DNA of 64,000 nucleotides from Nocardia asteroides (GTDB lineage Bacteria; Actinomycetota; Actinomycetes; Mycobacteriales; Mycobacteriaceae), in NCBI RefSeq assembly GCF_900637185.1, contig NZ_LR134352.1, positions 930,001 to 994,000 of the forward strand. Direction: 5' to 3'. The notes under the pieces were generated by a model that had not been told where the DNA came from, made no database searches, and was given only the letters and a program-made list of their open reading frames with translations. Of the stretch, positions 1 to 9,304 are shown one piece after another (the first letter of the stretch is position 1; each line of letters starts with the position of its first letter). The translations under genes and the position numbers were made by a program.

Positions 1-417
1 TTCGGTGAGCACGCGCTGGGCTGGGTCGGTATCGCCGCGGCGGGCTGGCTGGTCGACAAGCCGCGCCGCAGGCAGTGGGCCGGTGTCGCGGTCGGCGCGG
101 TCGGCGCGCACGCCGCGTCGATCGTGATCAAGCGGATCGTGCGGCGCCCGCGCCCGAACAGCCCCGCGGTGCAGGTCAACGTGTCGACGCCGAGCAAATT
201 GAGCTTCCCGTCGTCACACGCCACGTCCACCACGGCGGCGGCAGTGTTGCTCGGCAGGTTGACCGGGCTACCCTTGCCTGCGGTGCTCGTGCCGCCGATG
301 CTCCTTTCGCGGGTCGTGCTCGGCGTGCATTACCCTTCCGACGTGCTCGCCGGTTCCGCATTGGGGGCCGCGTCGGCAGCCGCAGTGCTAGCCGCCGAAA
401 AGAGACTCCGACAGTGA
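1..417 (+). CDS. PAP2-family phosphatase, 3' part (Rv3807c-like)
   Basis: The 5' end lies before the window; the reading frame is open from base 1 and ends in TGA at 415-417. The three PAP2 phosphatase motifs are visible: KRIVRRPRP, then PSSHAT, then SRVVLGVHYPSD with the catalytic His. The rest is hydrophobic, as expected for an integral membrane phosphatase. In mycobacteria the homologue next to ubiA (Rv3807c) is assigned to removing the 5-phosphate from decaprenyl-phosphoryl-5-phosphoribose, one step before DprE1. The next gene starts inside this stop codon (GTGA overlap), which supports one transcript and the same pathway. Function is inferred from family and neighbours. Confidence 0.85.
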   Translation, partial: FGEHALGWVGIAAAGWLVDKPRRRQWAGVAVGAVGAHAASIVIKRIVRRPRPNSPAVQVNVSTPSKLSFPSSHATSTTAAAVLLGRLTGLPLPAVLVPPMLLSRVVLGVHYPSDVLAGSALGAASAAAVLAAEKRLRQ

Positions 418-1376
418 CCGCAACCGAAAGAACCTTGGCTGAGATGAGCGAAGAACCGTCCGCCGCCGTCCTGGACGAGGCTGTTGTGAAGGGCCCGCCG
501 AAGACTCTGATCGGCGGTGTCGTCAAGGCCGTTCGCCCGCGTCAGTGGGTGAAGAACGTGCTCGTGCTCGCCGCGCCACTGGCCGTCGGGCCCGAGGCGA
601 TCAGCGACGCGGGCGTGCTCGTGCACGTGGCGATCGCCTTCGTGGTGTTCTGCATGGCGGCCTCGGGCATCTACCTGGTCAACGACTCGCTCGACGTCGA
701 GGCCGACCGGGCGCACCCGACCAAGCGGTTCCGCCCGATCGCCGCGGGCGTCGTCCCGGTCAACCTGGCTTACGCGCTGGCCGCGGTGCTGCTGGTGGGC
801 TCGATCGCCGGTTCGTTCCTGGCGTCCTGGCATCTGGCCGTGGTGATGGCGATCTACATCGCCATCCAGCTCGCCTACTGCCTCGGCCTCAAGCACCAGG
901 CCGTGCTCGACATCTGCATCGTGTCCTCGGGCTTCCTGCTGCGTGCCGTCGCCGGTGGCGCGGCTGCGGGCATCGCGCTGTCGCAGTGGTTCCTGCTGAT
1001 CATGGCGTTCGGTTCGCTGTTCATGGCGGCGGGCAAGCGCTACGCGGAACTGCAGATCGCGCTGGAGACCGGCGCCAAGATCCGCAAGTCGCTGCAGTAC
1101 TACACGCCGACCTACCTGCGCTTCATCTGGACGCTGGCGGCCACCGCCGTCGTGGTGTTCTACGGCCTCTGGGCGTTCCAGCAGGACTCGGCTCGGGACA
1201 CCCAGTGGTACTCGATCTCGATGATCCCGTTTACCATCGCAATCCTGCGTTACGCGGTCGACGTCGACGGTGGCGAGGCCGGTGAACCCGAAGAGATCGC
1301 GCTGGGGGACCGCATCCTGCAGTTCCTCGCTATTGCCTGGATCGGAGCGGTAGGTGTCGCTGTCTATCTCACCTGA
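414..1376 (+). CDS. ubiA: Decaprenyl-phosphate phosphoribosyltransferase (UbiA family, Rv3806c-like)
   Basis: This protein of about 320 residues is an integral membrane prenyltransferase of the UbiA superfamily. It transfers 5-phosphoribose from PRPP to decaprenyl phosphate, the first committed step to decaprenyl-phosphoryl-arabinose. The first aspartate-rich motif is at residues 90-98 (NDSLDVEAD). It is followed by the HPTKRFRPI loop typical of this subfamily and by many hydrophobic helices. I chose GTG at 414 because it overlaps the upstream stop (GTGA); ATG at 444 is the alternative and would give 310 residues, nearer the 302 of the mycobacterial protein. The 3' end overlaps aftB by 23 bases, so translation is probably coupled. 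Confidence 0.92.
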   Translation: MTATERTLAEMSEEPSAAVLDEAVVKGPPKTLIGGVVKAVRPRQWVKNVLVLAAPLAVGPEAISDAGVLVHVAIAFVVFCMAASGIYLVNDSLDVEADRAHPTKRFRPIAAGVVPVNLAYALAAVLLVGSIAGSFLASWHLAVVMAIYIAIQLAYCLGLKHQAVLDICIVSSGFLLRAVAGGAAAGIALSQWFLLIMAFGSLFMAAGKRYAELQIALETGAKIRKSLQYYTPTYLRFIWTLAATAVVVFYGLWAFQQDSARDTQWYSISMIPFTIAILRYAVDVDGGEAGEPEEIALGDRILQFLAIAWIGAVGVAVYLT

Positions 1377-3285
1377 CGAGATCGTGGTAGCGGAGCAGGA
1401 GACAACCGAATACGAGCGGCTACGCGACGACGAGCAGTCGGCGCGTCCGGCCGCCCGTTTCGCGAACCTGTCCCGCGCCACCTTCGTCGGTGGGGTGGTG
1501 TTCACCGTCGTCGTGTTCGCGGTGGGCGCCTGGCAGCGGCGCTGGATCGCCGACGACGGCCTCATCGTGTTGCGGACGGTGCGCAACCTGCTCGCGGGCA
1601 ACGGCCCGGTGTTCAACATGGACGAGCGGGTCGAAGCCAACACCAGTACCGCGTGGACCTATCTGGTCTGGTTCTTCAGCTGGCTCACCCAGGCGCGGCT
1701 CGAGTACGTGGTGCTCGGGGTCTCGCTGACGGTCTCGCTGCTGGCGATCGTGTTCGCCATGCTCGGCACCGCCCGGCTGTGGGGCGGCACCTCGGGTCAG
1801 CTGCTGATCCCGGCGGGCGTGCTCGTCTACGTCGCGCTGCCGCCCGCGCGTGACTACGCCACCTCCGGGCTGGAGAGCGGTCTGGTCATCTGCTGGGTCG
1901 GGCTGCTGTGGTGGCTGCTGATCCGCTGGAGCCAGGCGGCCGTGGTCCGGGTGCCGAGCCTGCTCGGGCTGGTGTTCCTGGCCGGGCTGGCGCCGCTGAT
2001 CCGGCCCGAGGCCACGCTGATCGGGGTGCTCGCCCTCGGCATGATCTTCCTGGCTCCGATGCCGGAGTTCCGGTTCGGCCCGACCGCGCTGCGCGCGCTG
2101 ATCGTGTTCGTCGCCGGCATCGTGCCGGTGGTCTACCAGATCTGGCGGATGGGCTACTACGGCCTGCCCTACCCGAACACCGCCGTCGCCAAGGACGCGG
2201 GCGGCGCCAAGTGGGGCCAGGGCATGAAGTACCTCTGGGACCTGGTCGGCCCGTACTACCTGTGGATCCCGCTGCTCGTGCTGCTGATCGCCGGTGTGGT
2301 GACCGCGGTGACGCGCGGGATCTCGGTGCGGCCGCGGTGGTCGATCGCCGCGATCCGGTCCTGGCTGCGCTCGCCCAGCGCGGTCGTCGTGCTCGCGCTC
2401 GGCAGCGGTCTGCTGCTCACGGTGTACGCGGTCCGCGTCGGCGGCGACTTCATGCACGGTCGCATGCTGCTCACCCAGCTGTTCCTGCTGCTGTTGCCGG
2501 TGGCGGTCGTGCCGATCCGGCTGCGGGCGTTCACGCCGCGGGACTGGTCGACCGCGGTCGTGCTGGCCGCGCTGCTCGGCACCGCGGGCTGGTCGCTGTT
2601 CGCGGCGAGCACCACCGCGATCAAGACCGGCACCAAGATCAGCTCGTCGGGCATCGTCGACGAGCGGGTGTACTACGTGCTCAACACCGGCAAGGACCAT
2701 CCGATCCTGGCCGAGGACTACCTGGACTACCCGCGCATGCGGGCGATGGTCAACGACATCGCAGCCAACCCCAACGGCGGCCTGCTGCTGAACTCGCCGT
2801 CGTTCACGTTCTGGTACCTCGACCCGCCGCCGCAGCCGATCCCCGAGGGCGGCGCCGGGCACACGGTGTACTTCCTGAACCTGGGCATGACGAGCATGAA
2901 CGTGCCGCTGAGCGTGCGCGTGATCGACCCGATGGGCCTGTCCTACCCGCTGGCCGCGCATTCGGACCGGCTCGCCGACGGCCGCATCGGGCACGACAAG
3001 AGCCTGTACCCGGACTGGGTGGTCGTGGACTCGGGCATGGTCGATCTGCATCCGTGGATGCCCTGGTACATGGACGAGAAGTGGGTCACCCAGGCGCGGA
3101 CCGCGATGTCGTGCCCGGAAACGCAGGCGCTGCTCATCTCCACGCGTGACCCGCTCACCTTCGACCGGTTCAAGCACAATCTGCGCAATGCGCTGACCTT
3201 CGCGAAATACCGGATCGATCGGGTGCCGAAGTACGAGATCCAGCGGTGCGGATTGGTCGACCCGTACCCCGAACCGCCGCGCTGA
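1354..3285 (+). CDS. aftB: Terminal beta-(1->2)-arabinofuranosyltransferase AftB
   Basis: The 643-residue polytopic membrane protein has the GT-C layout. An Asp pair lies in the first periplasmic loop (D67-D68 in ADDGL), followed by the family stretch around GNGPVFNMDERVEA, then about nine to ten membrane helices and a soluble C-terminal part from about residue 430. Mycobacterial AftB (Rv3805c, 627 residues) adds the terminal beta-1,2-arabinofuranose residues that later carry mycolates, using decaprenyl-phosphoryl-arabinose as donor. Position directly after ubiA matches the mycobacterial order. GTG at 1354 is the start and overlaps ubiA. A strong hairpin follows at 3300-3331. Confidence 0.9.
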   Translation: MSLSISPDEIVVAEQETTEYERLRDDEQSARPAARFANLSRATFVGGVVFTVVVFAVGAWQRRWIADDGLIVLRTVRNLLAGNGPVFNMDERVEANTSTAWTYLVWFFSWLTQARLEYVVLGVSLTVSLLAIVFAMLGTARLWGGTSGQLLIPAGVLVYVALPPARDYATSGLESGLVICWVGLLWWLLIRWSQAAVVRVPSLLGLVFLAGLAPLIRPEATLIGVLALGMIFLAPMPEFRFGPTALRALIVFVAGIVPVVYQIWRMGYYGLPYPNTAVAKDAGGAKWGQGMKYLWDLVGPYYLWIPLLVLLIAGVVTAVTRGISVRPRWSIAAIRSWLRSPSAVVVLALGSGLLLTVYAVRVGGDFMHGRMLLTQLFLLLLPVAVVPIRLRAFTPRDWSTAVVLAALLGTAGWSLFAASTTAIKTGTKISSSGIVDERVYYVLNTGKDHPILAEDYLDYPRMRAMVNDIAANPNGGLLLNSPSFTFWYLDPPPQPIPEGGAGHTVYFLNLGMTSMNVPLSVRVIDPMGLSYPLAAHSDRLADGRIGHDKSLYPDWVVVDSGMVDLHPWMPWYMDEKWVTQARTAMSCPETQALLISTRDPLTFDRFKHNLRNALTFAKYRIDRVPKYEIQRCGLVDPYPEPPR

Positions 3286-3299
3286 TCTCTCCTGCGTCA

Positions 3300-3331
3300 C
3301 ACTGGGCCCACGGCCACCCGTGGGCCCAGTG
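3300..3331 (+). terminator. Rho-independent-like hairpin after aftB
   Basis: A perfect 14-bp stem (left arm 3300-3313, right arm 3318-3331) closes a CCAC loop, 14 bases after the aftB stop. No T-run follows, as is common in high-GC actinobacteria. It should end the PAP2-ubiA-aftB transcript. Confidence 0.7.
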
Positions 3332-3525
3332 GTAACACCCTGGCCAGGCACTATCCAGTGGCATTCGCCGCTAAATCACTTTTCGGTAACGCCAGGCTAT
3401 CGATGTCACGATATGGTCATCGAGAGGAACGGCCCGTCGGCGCCAACTGGTGTGCCGGTATCAAGTCGGCGGTCATTTGCAACCGCGGTTCCGCGCGAGC
3501 CGCATGAGGAAAGGCCCAAAACAGA

Positions 3526-4596
3526 ATGCGTGTCGGACGTCTGAGAACCAGGGGAGCCGGCTGGCTCAAGCGGTCGGTGCTGGTTTCGTTGGCTGTCGTG
3601 CTGCCGCTCGGCGCCTCGGTGGCCGGTCCCGCCGGCACGGCGACGGCTGCCTTCGACCCCAGTGGCTTCGACTTCTGGGTCGACTCCGAGATGGGCCCGA
3701 TCAAGTCCAGGATCTTCCGTGCCGCCGACGGCAACACCGGCCGCGTGGTGTACGCGCTCGACGGTATGCGCGCGCGTGACGACCTGAGCGGCTGGGAGAT
3801 CGACACCAACGTCGCCCGTGCCCTGACCGCGGCCAACATCAACGTCGTCATGCCGGTCGGTGGCCAGTCCAGCTTCTACGCCGACTGGAACGCGCCGAGC
3901 AACTTCTTCGGCCTCGACACCGGCTCGGGCGGCAGCTCGACCGGTTCGGCCGCCACCGGCTCCGCGATGACCGGTTCGTCGATCGCCCCGGCCCAGGTGG
4001 CGGGCAAGAAGAACACCTACAAGTGGGAGAGCTTCCTCACCGGCAACCTGCGCAACGCGCTGTCGAGCCGACTGGGCTTCAACCCGAACAACAACGGTGT
4101 CTTCGGTCTGTCGATGGGTGGCTCGGCCGCGCTGACGCTGGCCGCCTACCACCCGGACCAGTTCAGCTTCGCCGGTTCGTTCTCCGGCTACCTGAACATC
4201 TCGGCGCCGGGTATGCGTGAGGCCATGCGTGTCGCGATGGTCTCGGCCGGTGGCTTCAACATCGACGCGATGGCGCCGCCGTGGGGCCCGCAGTGGCTGC
4301 GGATGGACCCGTTCGTGTTCGCGCCGCGCCTGGTCGGCAACGGCACCCGCGTGTGGGTCTCGGCGGCCAGCGGTATCCCGGGCCCGGGCGATGTGTCCAA
4401 CCCGATGGAAATCGTCCAGGGCGTGCCGCTGGAGCTGCTCGCGATGGTCAACAGCCGGGCCTTCCAGGTCCGGATGGCGACGCTCGGTGGCGGCAACGCG
4501 CACTTCGATTTCCCGATCACCGGTGTGCACAACTGGCGTAACTGGGAGACCGAGGTCAATCGGATGATCCCGGATCTGTCGGCCAATATCGGCTGA
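3526..4596 (+). CDS. Mycolyltransferase (antigen 85 family), copy 1
   Basis: This 356-residue secreted alpha/beta hydrolase of the antigen 85 family transfers mycolic acid from trehalose monomycolate to arabinogalactan or to a second trehalose monomycolate. An N-terminal signal peptide (RLRTRGAG, then a hydrophobic stretch) appears to end before AFDPSGFDFW. The nucleophile is S196 in GLSMGGSAA. The acid is probably the Glu of GVPLELLA and the base the His of GVHNW. A GAGGAAAGG ribosome binding site precedes the ATG. A Gly/Ser/Thr-rich insertion lies near residues 130-155. It is very like the next gene, which suggests a recent tandem duplication. Confidence 0.92.
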   Translation: MRVGRLRTRGAGWLKRSVLVSLAVVLPLGASVAGPAGTATAAFDPSGFDFWVDSEMGPIKSRIFRAADGNTGRVVYALDGMRARDDLSGWEIDTNVARALTAANINVVMPVGGQSSFYADWNAPSNFFGLDTGSGGSSTGSAATGSAMTGSSIAPAQVAGKKNTYKWESFLTGNLRNALSSRLGFNPNNNGVFGLSMGGSAALTLAAYHPDQFSFAGSFSGYLNISAPGMREAMRVAMVSAGGFNIDAMAPPWGPQWLRMDPFVFAPRLVGNGTRVWVSAASGIPGPGDVSNPMEIVQGVPLELLAMVNSRAFQVRMATLGGGNAHFDFPITGVHNWRNWETEVNRMIPDLSANIG

Positions 4597-4615
4597 GTGT
4601 CAGCCCGCTAGACGA

Positions 4616-4649
4616 AAGCCGCCCGGTGCGTATTCGCACCGGGCGGTTT
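4616..4649 (+). terminator. Intrinsic terminator after mycolyltransferase 1
   Basis: A 12-bp perfect stem (4619-4630 with 4635-4646) has a TATT loop and is flanked by AAAG and TTTC, which extend the pairing. It lies 20 bases after the stop. From here to the next start at 4896 I see no further gene. Confidence 0.8.
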
Positions 4650-4895
4650 CGCATTTCGGTCACGATCCGACTGATAGCCGGTGACGAATCACGTGCGACA
4701 GGTCACCGCGAGTTGTGCTCCGGGTCACTTTCCAGCAACATGTAAGCATTCGTCATTGATTGATACACAGTGAGCATGCGTCGAGGTTGATTCGTCCGTT
4801 TTGCCCTGGATTGATCGCTTTCGTCGCCCGATGAGGGATCCGACCGTGTAGCTCGGGGTTTGCGCCGTCGGGTCAGCCGAGAAAGGTCTAGTCGA

Positions 4896-5957
4896 ATGCG
4901 AACACTGCGCTGGAAGCGTAGGCCCGTGAAGACCGCTGCCCCGGGATCGTGGGCACGGCGCTGGGCCGCCGGCGTATCCATGGCCCTGCTCGTCCCGATC
5001 TCCACTGTCATCGTGGGCGGTACGGCCCCGGCATCCGCCGGATTCAACGCCGCCGCATTCGACTTCTGGGTCGATTCCGGTATGGGCCCCATCAAGTCCA
5101 GGGTGCTGCGCGCGGCCGACGGCAACACCAATCGAGTGGCCTATGTCCTCGACGGCATGCGCGCGCCGGAGCATCTCAACGGCTGGGAGATCGAAACGGA
5201 TATCCCGAACGCGCTCGCCGCCGCGAATATCAACGTGGTGATGCCGGTCGGCGGTATGTCGAGCTTCTATGCCGACTGGAACTCGCCCAGCGAATTCTTC
5301 GGCATTCCCGGTAGCGGCGCGCCCGCCTCCGGCTCCGGCGCGGGCAACGCGCTCTCCGGCGGCCCCGGCAAGAGCTACCGCTACCAGTGGGAATCCTTCC
5401 TCACCAACGACCTGCGCAACGCGCTGGCCGACCGCCTCGGCTTCAACCGCTACCGCAACGGCGTGTTCGGCCTGTCGATGGGTGGCTCGGCCGCGCTGAC
5501 CCTGGCCGCCTACCACCCCGACCAGTTCTCCTTCGCGGGCGCGTTCTCCGGCTACCTCAACATCTCCGCGCCGGGCATGCGCGAGGCGATCCGCCTGGCC
5601 ATGCTGGACGCGGGCGGCTACAACGTCGACTCGATGGCGCCGCCGTGGGGCCCGCAGTGGCTGCGGATGGACCCGTTCGTGTTCGCGCCCAACCTGGTCG
5701 GCAACAACACCCGGCTGTGGGTGGCCGCCGCGTCGGGCCTGCCGACGGGCACCGACGGCCCGAACATGAACACCGTCAACGGCATGGCGCTGGAGGCGCT
5801 CGCCCTGGCCAACACCCGCGCCTTCGAGGTCAGGATGGCGACCCTGGGCGCACGCAACGTCACCTATTCGTACCCGGCCTTCGGCATCCACGCCTGGAAC
5901 AACTGGAACGACGAGGCGCTGCGCATGATCCCGGATATGTCGAACAACATCGGCTAG
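4896..5957 (+). CDS. Mycolyltransferase (antigen 85 family), copy 2
   Basis: This is a 353-residue antigen-85-type mycolyltransferase. The start at ATG 4896 is supported by GAAAGG about 9 bases upstream; an in-frame upstream start (4860) has no such site. A signal peptide with a basic N terminus (MRTLRWKRRP) appears to end near the GTAPASA segment. The nucleophile is S194 in GLSMGGSAA; the Glu of MALEAL and the His of GIHAW complete the likely triad. Long blocks are shared with copy 1, for example around APPWGPQWLRMDPFVFAP. The main difference is a shorter Gly/Ser-rich insertion near residues 139-155. Confidence 0.92.
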   Translation: MRTLRWKRRPVKTAAPGSWARRWAAGVSMALLVPISTVIVGGTAPASAGFNAAAFDFWVDSGMGPIKSRVLRAADGNTNRVAYVLDGMRAPEHLNGWEIETDIPNALAAANINVVMPVGGMSSFYADWNSPSEFFGIPGSGAPASGSGAGNALSGGPGKSYRYQWESFLTNDLRNALADRLGFNRYRNGVFGLSMGGSAALTLAAYHPDQFSFAGAFSGYLNISAPGMREAIRLAMLDAGGYNVDSMAPPWGPQWLRMDPFVFAPNLVGNNTRLWVAAASGLPTGTDGPNMNTVNGMALEALALANTRAFEVRMATLGARNVTYSYPAFGIHAWNNWNDEALRMIPDMSNNIG

Positions 5958-5970
5958 CCCCGATGACAAG

Positions 5971-6004
5971 AAACGCCCGGTGCATTCGTGCGCCGGGCGT
6001 TTCG
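5971..6004 (+). terminator. Intrinsic terminator with TTCG tetraloop
   Basis: A 15-bp stem with one G-U wobble (5971-5985 with 5990-6004) closes a TTCG loop, 13 bases after the stop of mycolyltransferase 2. Confidence 0.8.
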
Positions 6005-6170
6005 AGTTCTGTTGCCCTTGCAAGTAATTCGCGGGTCGAATATCCTCCAGCGAGCGAAAGTGTGACCAGATCGTTGTTTCACCTGTCTGATCGGCCGGAC
6101 TGTCGGGATCCGCGTCGATGTCGGAGACGGTTCTGGCATGCCACAACAGCAGAAAGAGAGCGGAATTCAC

Positions 6171-7205
6171 ATGCGTTTCGGCAAGGCCACCGCGCCGAAG
6201 GGTGAGCAGCCGGGCACGTCCCGGGGCGTTGCACCTCGTGGTTGGCGTAATCGAATTCTAGCTGTCGGCGCCGCGGCCCTGGTGCTGCCGATCGCCGCAG
6301 GGGCGGCCCCGATGGCGTTCGCCGCCCCCGCCCCGGCGCCGGTGCTGCGCGCCCCGGCCGGCGGCTACGAAGAGCTGATGGTCCCGTCGAAGATGGGCCC
6401 GGTCAAGGTGCAGGTGCAGTGGGCGCGCAACGGTGGCAACGCCGCGCTCTACCTGCTCGACGGCCTGCGCGCCCGCGACGACCGCAACGCCTGGTCCTTC
6501 GAGACCAACGCGATGCAGCAGTTCTCCAACGACAACGTCACCCTGGTGATGCCGGTCGGCGGTCAGTCCAGCTGGTACGCGGACTGGACCTCGGCGTCCA
6601 ACACCAACGGACAGAAGACCACCTACAAGTGGGAGTCCTTCCTGACCGAGGAGCTGCCCGCCTTCCTCGAGGGCTACGGCGTCTCCCGCACCAACAACGC
6701 GGTGCTCGGCCTGTCGATGAGTGGCCCGGCCGCCCTGCGTCTGGCCGCGCTGCACCGCAACCAGTTCAAGCACGCCTCCTCGCTCTCGGGCCCGCTGAAC
6801 TGGGGCGCCCCCGGCATGCGTGAGGCCATCCGCGTGATGATGCTCGACGCGGGCCGCTTCAACGTCGACTCCATGGCCGCTCCGTGGAGCCCGGCGTGGC
6901 TGCGGATGGACCCGATGGTCTTCGCGCCCGAGCTGCGCGGCCTGCCGATGTTCATCTCCTCGGCCAACGGCCTGCCCGGTCAGCACGACCGTCCGGCCGG
7001 CCTGGGCGGCATGTACAACACCGCCAACGCGATGGGCATCGAGGCCATCTCGTTCGTCAGCACCCTGGCGTTCCAGAGCCGCCTGAAGTCGCTCGGCATC
7101 GCCGCGACCTTCGACTTCCCGGCCAACGGCACCCACTCCTGGAAGTACTGGGAGGACCAGCTGTGGAAGGCGCGTCCGCAGATCCTGGGCGCGCTGGGCG
7201 CCTGA
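6171..7205 (+). CDS. Mycolyltransferase (antigen 85 family), copy 3
   Basis: This 344-residue secreted mycolyltransferase starts best at ATG 6171, preceded by AGAAAGAGAG; an in-frame ATG at 6138 would add 11 residues without a better site. A signal peptide appears to end at the AFA segment near residue 47. The nucleophile is S182 in GLSMSGPAA, the acid is the Glu in MGIEAI and the base is the His of GTHSW. It diverges clearly from copies 1 and 2 and lacks their Gly/Ser-rich insertion. The nucleophile elbow reads SMSG rather than SMGG, and the C-terminal block resembles classical FbpA more closely. Confidence 0.92.
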   Translation: MRFGKATAPKGEQPGTSRGVAPRGWRNRILAVGAAALVLPIAAGAAPMAFAAPAPAPVLRAPAGGYEELMVPSKMGPVKVQVQWARNGGNAALYLLDGLRARDDRNAWSFETNAMQQFSNDNVTLVMPVGGQSSWYADWTSASNTNGQKTTYKWESFLTEELPAFLEGYGVSRTNNAVLGLSMSGPAALRLAALHRNQFKHASSLSGPLNWGAPGMREAIRVMMLDAGRFNVDSMAAPWSPAWLRMDPMVFAPELRGLPMFISSANGLPGQHDRPAGLGGMYNTANAMGIEAISFVSTLAFQSRLKSLGIAATFDFPANGTHSWKYWEDQLWKARPQILGALGA

Positions 7206-7229
7206 CAGTTTCCGCCCAGCAACGCTGAG

Positions 7230-7265
7230 AAGACCGGTTCACCCGCAGGGTGAGCCGGTCTTTTT
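7230..7265 (+). terminator. Intrinsic terminator with T-tract
   Basis: A 15-bp stem with one wobble (7230-7244 with 7248-7262) has a GCA loop and runs into TTTTT. This is the most classical rho-independent terminator of the window, directly after mycolyltransferase 3. Confidence 0.88.
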
Positions 7266-7364
7266 GCTGTGCGCGGCTCTCGCGTGTCCTCCCCGGTTAT
7301 CGGTCGGTACTGCGGTACAACGAACGATGAGGCAGTCCCAGGGCGGGGATGAGGAGGGTCGCGT

Positions 7365-9191
7365 GTGTTGAAACATCGTGTCCGAGCGCCGATGCGGCGG
7401 ATCCTCGGAATGGCGGTCCTGACCGCCGCCCTGCTCGCGCCCGCGGTGGCCGTGCCCGCCCAGGCGCAGGCCCAGACCGGCGTGGCCGGCGTGCAGCGGG
7501 TGGAGTGGCTCTCGGATCGCCGGGTGGCGCTGTGGGTGTACTCGCCCGCGATGAACACCCCGATCCAGGTGCAGATGCTGCTGGCGCGGGACTGGAACAT
7601 CAAGCCCGACGCGAAGTTCCCGATGCTGCTGATGCTCGACGGGCTGCGCGCCCAGGACGACGAGAACGGCTGGACCAAGGACGCCGACGCCGAGGGCTTC
7701 TACGCGGACAAGAACGTCAACGTGGTGCTGCCGGTGGGCGGCCAGTCCAGCTGGTACTCCGACTGGCTCGCCCCCGACAACGGCCACACCTACAAGTGGG
7801 AGACCTTCCTGACCAAGGAGCTCCCGCCGATCCTGGAACGCGACTGGCGCACCACGGATGTGCGTGGCGTCCAGGGCCTTTCGATGGGCGGCACGGCCGC
7901 GATGAACCTGGCCGGTCGCAATCCCGGCCTGATGAAGTACGTGGCCTCGTATTCGGGCCTGCTGACCACGACGACGCTCGGTATGCCGCAGGCGATCACC
8001 TTCGCCAACAAGGACGCGGGCGGCTTCGACGCGGGCGCGATGTGGGGGCCGCCCGGCGGGCCGGAGTGGGCCGCCCACGATCCGTATCTGCTGGCCGACA
8101 AGCTCAAAGGCGTGAGCATGTACGTCTCCAGCGGCAGCGGCCTGGCGGGCAACCACGATCAGCTCGGCGAGGTGCCGCTGCTGAGCGAGAACTGGGCGGG
8201 CACCGGCCTGGAGATCCTGTCGCGGTTGTCGACCGAGAACTTCGTCACCAAGCTGGAGAAGCTGGCCATCCCGGTGCAGGCGAACTACCGTCCGGCGGGC
8301 ACGCATACGTGGCCGTACTGGGATTTCGAGATGCGGCAGTCGTGGTCGCAGGCCGCGTCGGCGCTGGGCACCGATCAGGGTGGCACCTCGTGCGGGCTCG
8401 GCGGCGCGATCGGCCCGGCCGCGCAGGCCGCCGGGTGGCTGGGCAACTGTCTCACCGCCGAATATCCGGTGGCCGCGGGCGTGGTGCAGGACTTCCAGAA
8501 CGGGAAGGTCTTCCACTCCGCCGCGACCGGCGCGCACGCCGTCGGCGGGCGGATCGGTGGCACGTATGCCGGTGTCGGCGGGCCGAATTCGCCGCTGGGC
8601 CTGCCCACCGGCGCGGAACAGGGCCTGCCCGACGGCCGTGGCCGCATGCAGACCTTCGAGGGCGGCTCGATCTACTGGACCCCGCAGACCGGCGCGCAGG
8701 TGATGCGCGGCGCGTTCCTGGAGGAGTGGGGCAGGCAGGGCTTCGAGCGCGGCCCGGCCGGCTATCCGATCGCGGCCGAGGCGCGCACGCCCAGCCGCGA
8801 CGGCTCGGTGCAGGCCTTCGAGCACGGCCCGATGTTCTACAGCCCGGCCACCGGCGCGCACCGGGTGCAGGGCTTCGTCCTGGACAAGTACGCCGCGCTC
8901 GGGTTCGAGAACAGCCCGCTGGGGTTCCCGGTGGCCGAGGAGGCGCCGCTGAAGGATCTCGGCCGGTACAGCCGGTTCGAGGGCGGCAACATCTACTGGA
9001 GTCCGCTCTCGGGCGCGTGGTCGGTGCGCAACGGCCCGCTCGCCGAGGCCTGGGGCGCGCAGGGGTACGAGAACGGCAGGCTCGGCTATCCGGTCAGCGA
9101 CGAGTTCACCGTCCCCGGCGGGACCCAGCAGAACTTCCAGACCGGGTTCATCGTGGTGCGAGACGGCAAATCCGAAGTCCACGGGGTGTGA
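7365..9191 (+). CDS. Mycolyltransferase with C-terminal LGFP repeats
   Basis: This 608-residue fusion has an N-terminal signal peptide ending near QAQAQ and an antigen-85-type esterase domain at about residues 35-340. S173 lies in GLSMGGTAA, with the Glu of GLEIL and the His of GTHTW. The C-terminal half (about 345-605) carries LGFP repeats, seen as SPLGLP, GPAGYP, SPLGFP and GRLGYP, each ending in an acidic pair. LGFP repeats are thought to hold proteins such as corynebacterial PS1/Cop1 to the cell wall. The likely start is GTG 7365 with GGAGGG just upstream; TTG 7368 is an alternative. It probably anchors mycolate transfer at the arabinogalactan. Confidence 0.92.
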   Translation: MLKHRVRAPMRRILGMAVLTAALLAPAVAVPAQAQAQTGVAGVQRVEWLSDRRVALWVYSPAMNTPIQVQMLLARDWNIKPDAKFPMLLMLDGLRAQDDENGWTKDADAEGFYADKNVNVVLPVGGQSSWYSDWLAPDNGHTYKWETFLTKELPPILERDWRTTDVRGVQGLSMGGTAAMNLAGRNPGLMKYVASYSGLLTTTTLGMPQAITFANKDAGGFDAGAMWGPPGGPEWAAHDPYLLADKLKGVSMYVSSGSGLAGNHDQLGEVPLLSENWAGTGLEILSRLSTENFVTKLEKLAIPVQANYRPAGTHTWPYWDFEMRQSWSQAASALGTDQGGTSCGLGGAIGPAAQAAGWLGNCLTAEYPVAAGVVQDFQNGKVFHSAATGAHAVGGRIGGTYAGVGGPNSPLGLPTGAEQGLPDGRGRMQTFEGGSIYWTPQTGAQVMRGAFLEEWGRQGFERGPAGYPIAAEARTPSRDGSVQAFEHGPMFYSPATGAHRVQGFVLDKYAALGFENSPLGFPVAEEAPLKDLGRYSRFEGGNIYWSPLSGAWSVRNGPLAEAWGAQGYENGRLGYPVSDEFTVPGGTQQNFQTGFIVVRDGKSEVHGV

Positions 9192-9304
9192 GCCCGGGCT
9201 GAGAACTCTCTGAACATCGCCGCGCGGTACCCGGCGGCGGCCCATGTCCGGCTAGCCTGGTCTGCGACCGCTTCCCTGACGAACGATCGAGGAAAGACAT
9301 CTTC

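Noticed and set aside
1..417. Truncated or broken PAP2 gene
   Set aside because: The missing start is due to the window edge; the frame is open from base 1 and all motifs are intact.
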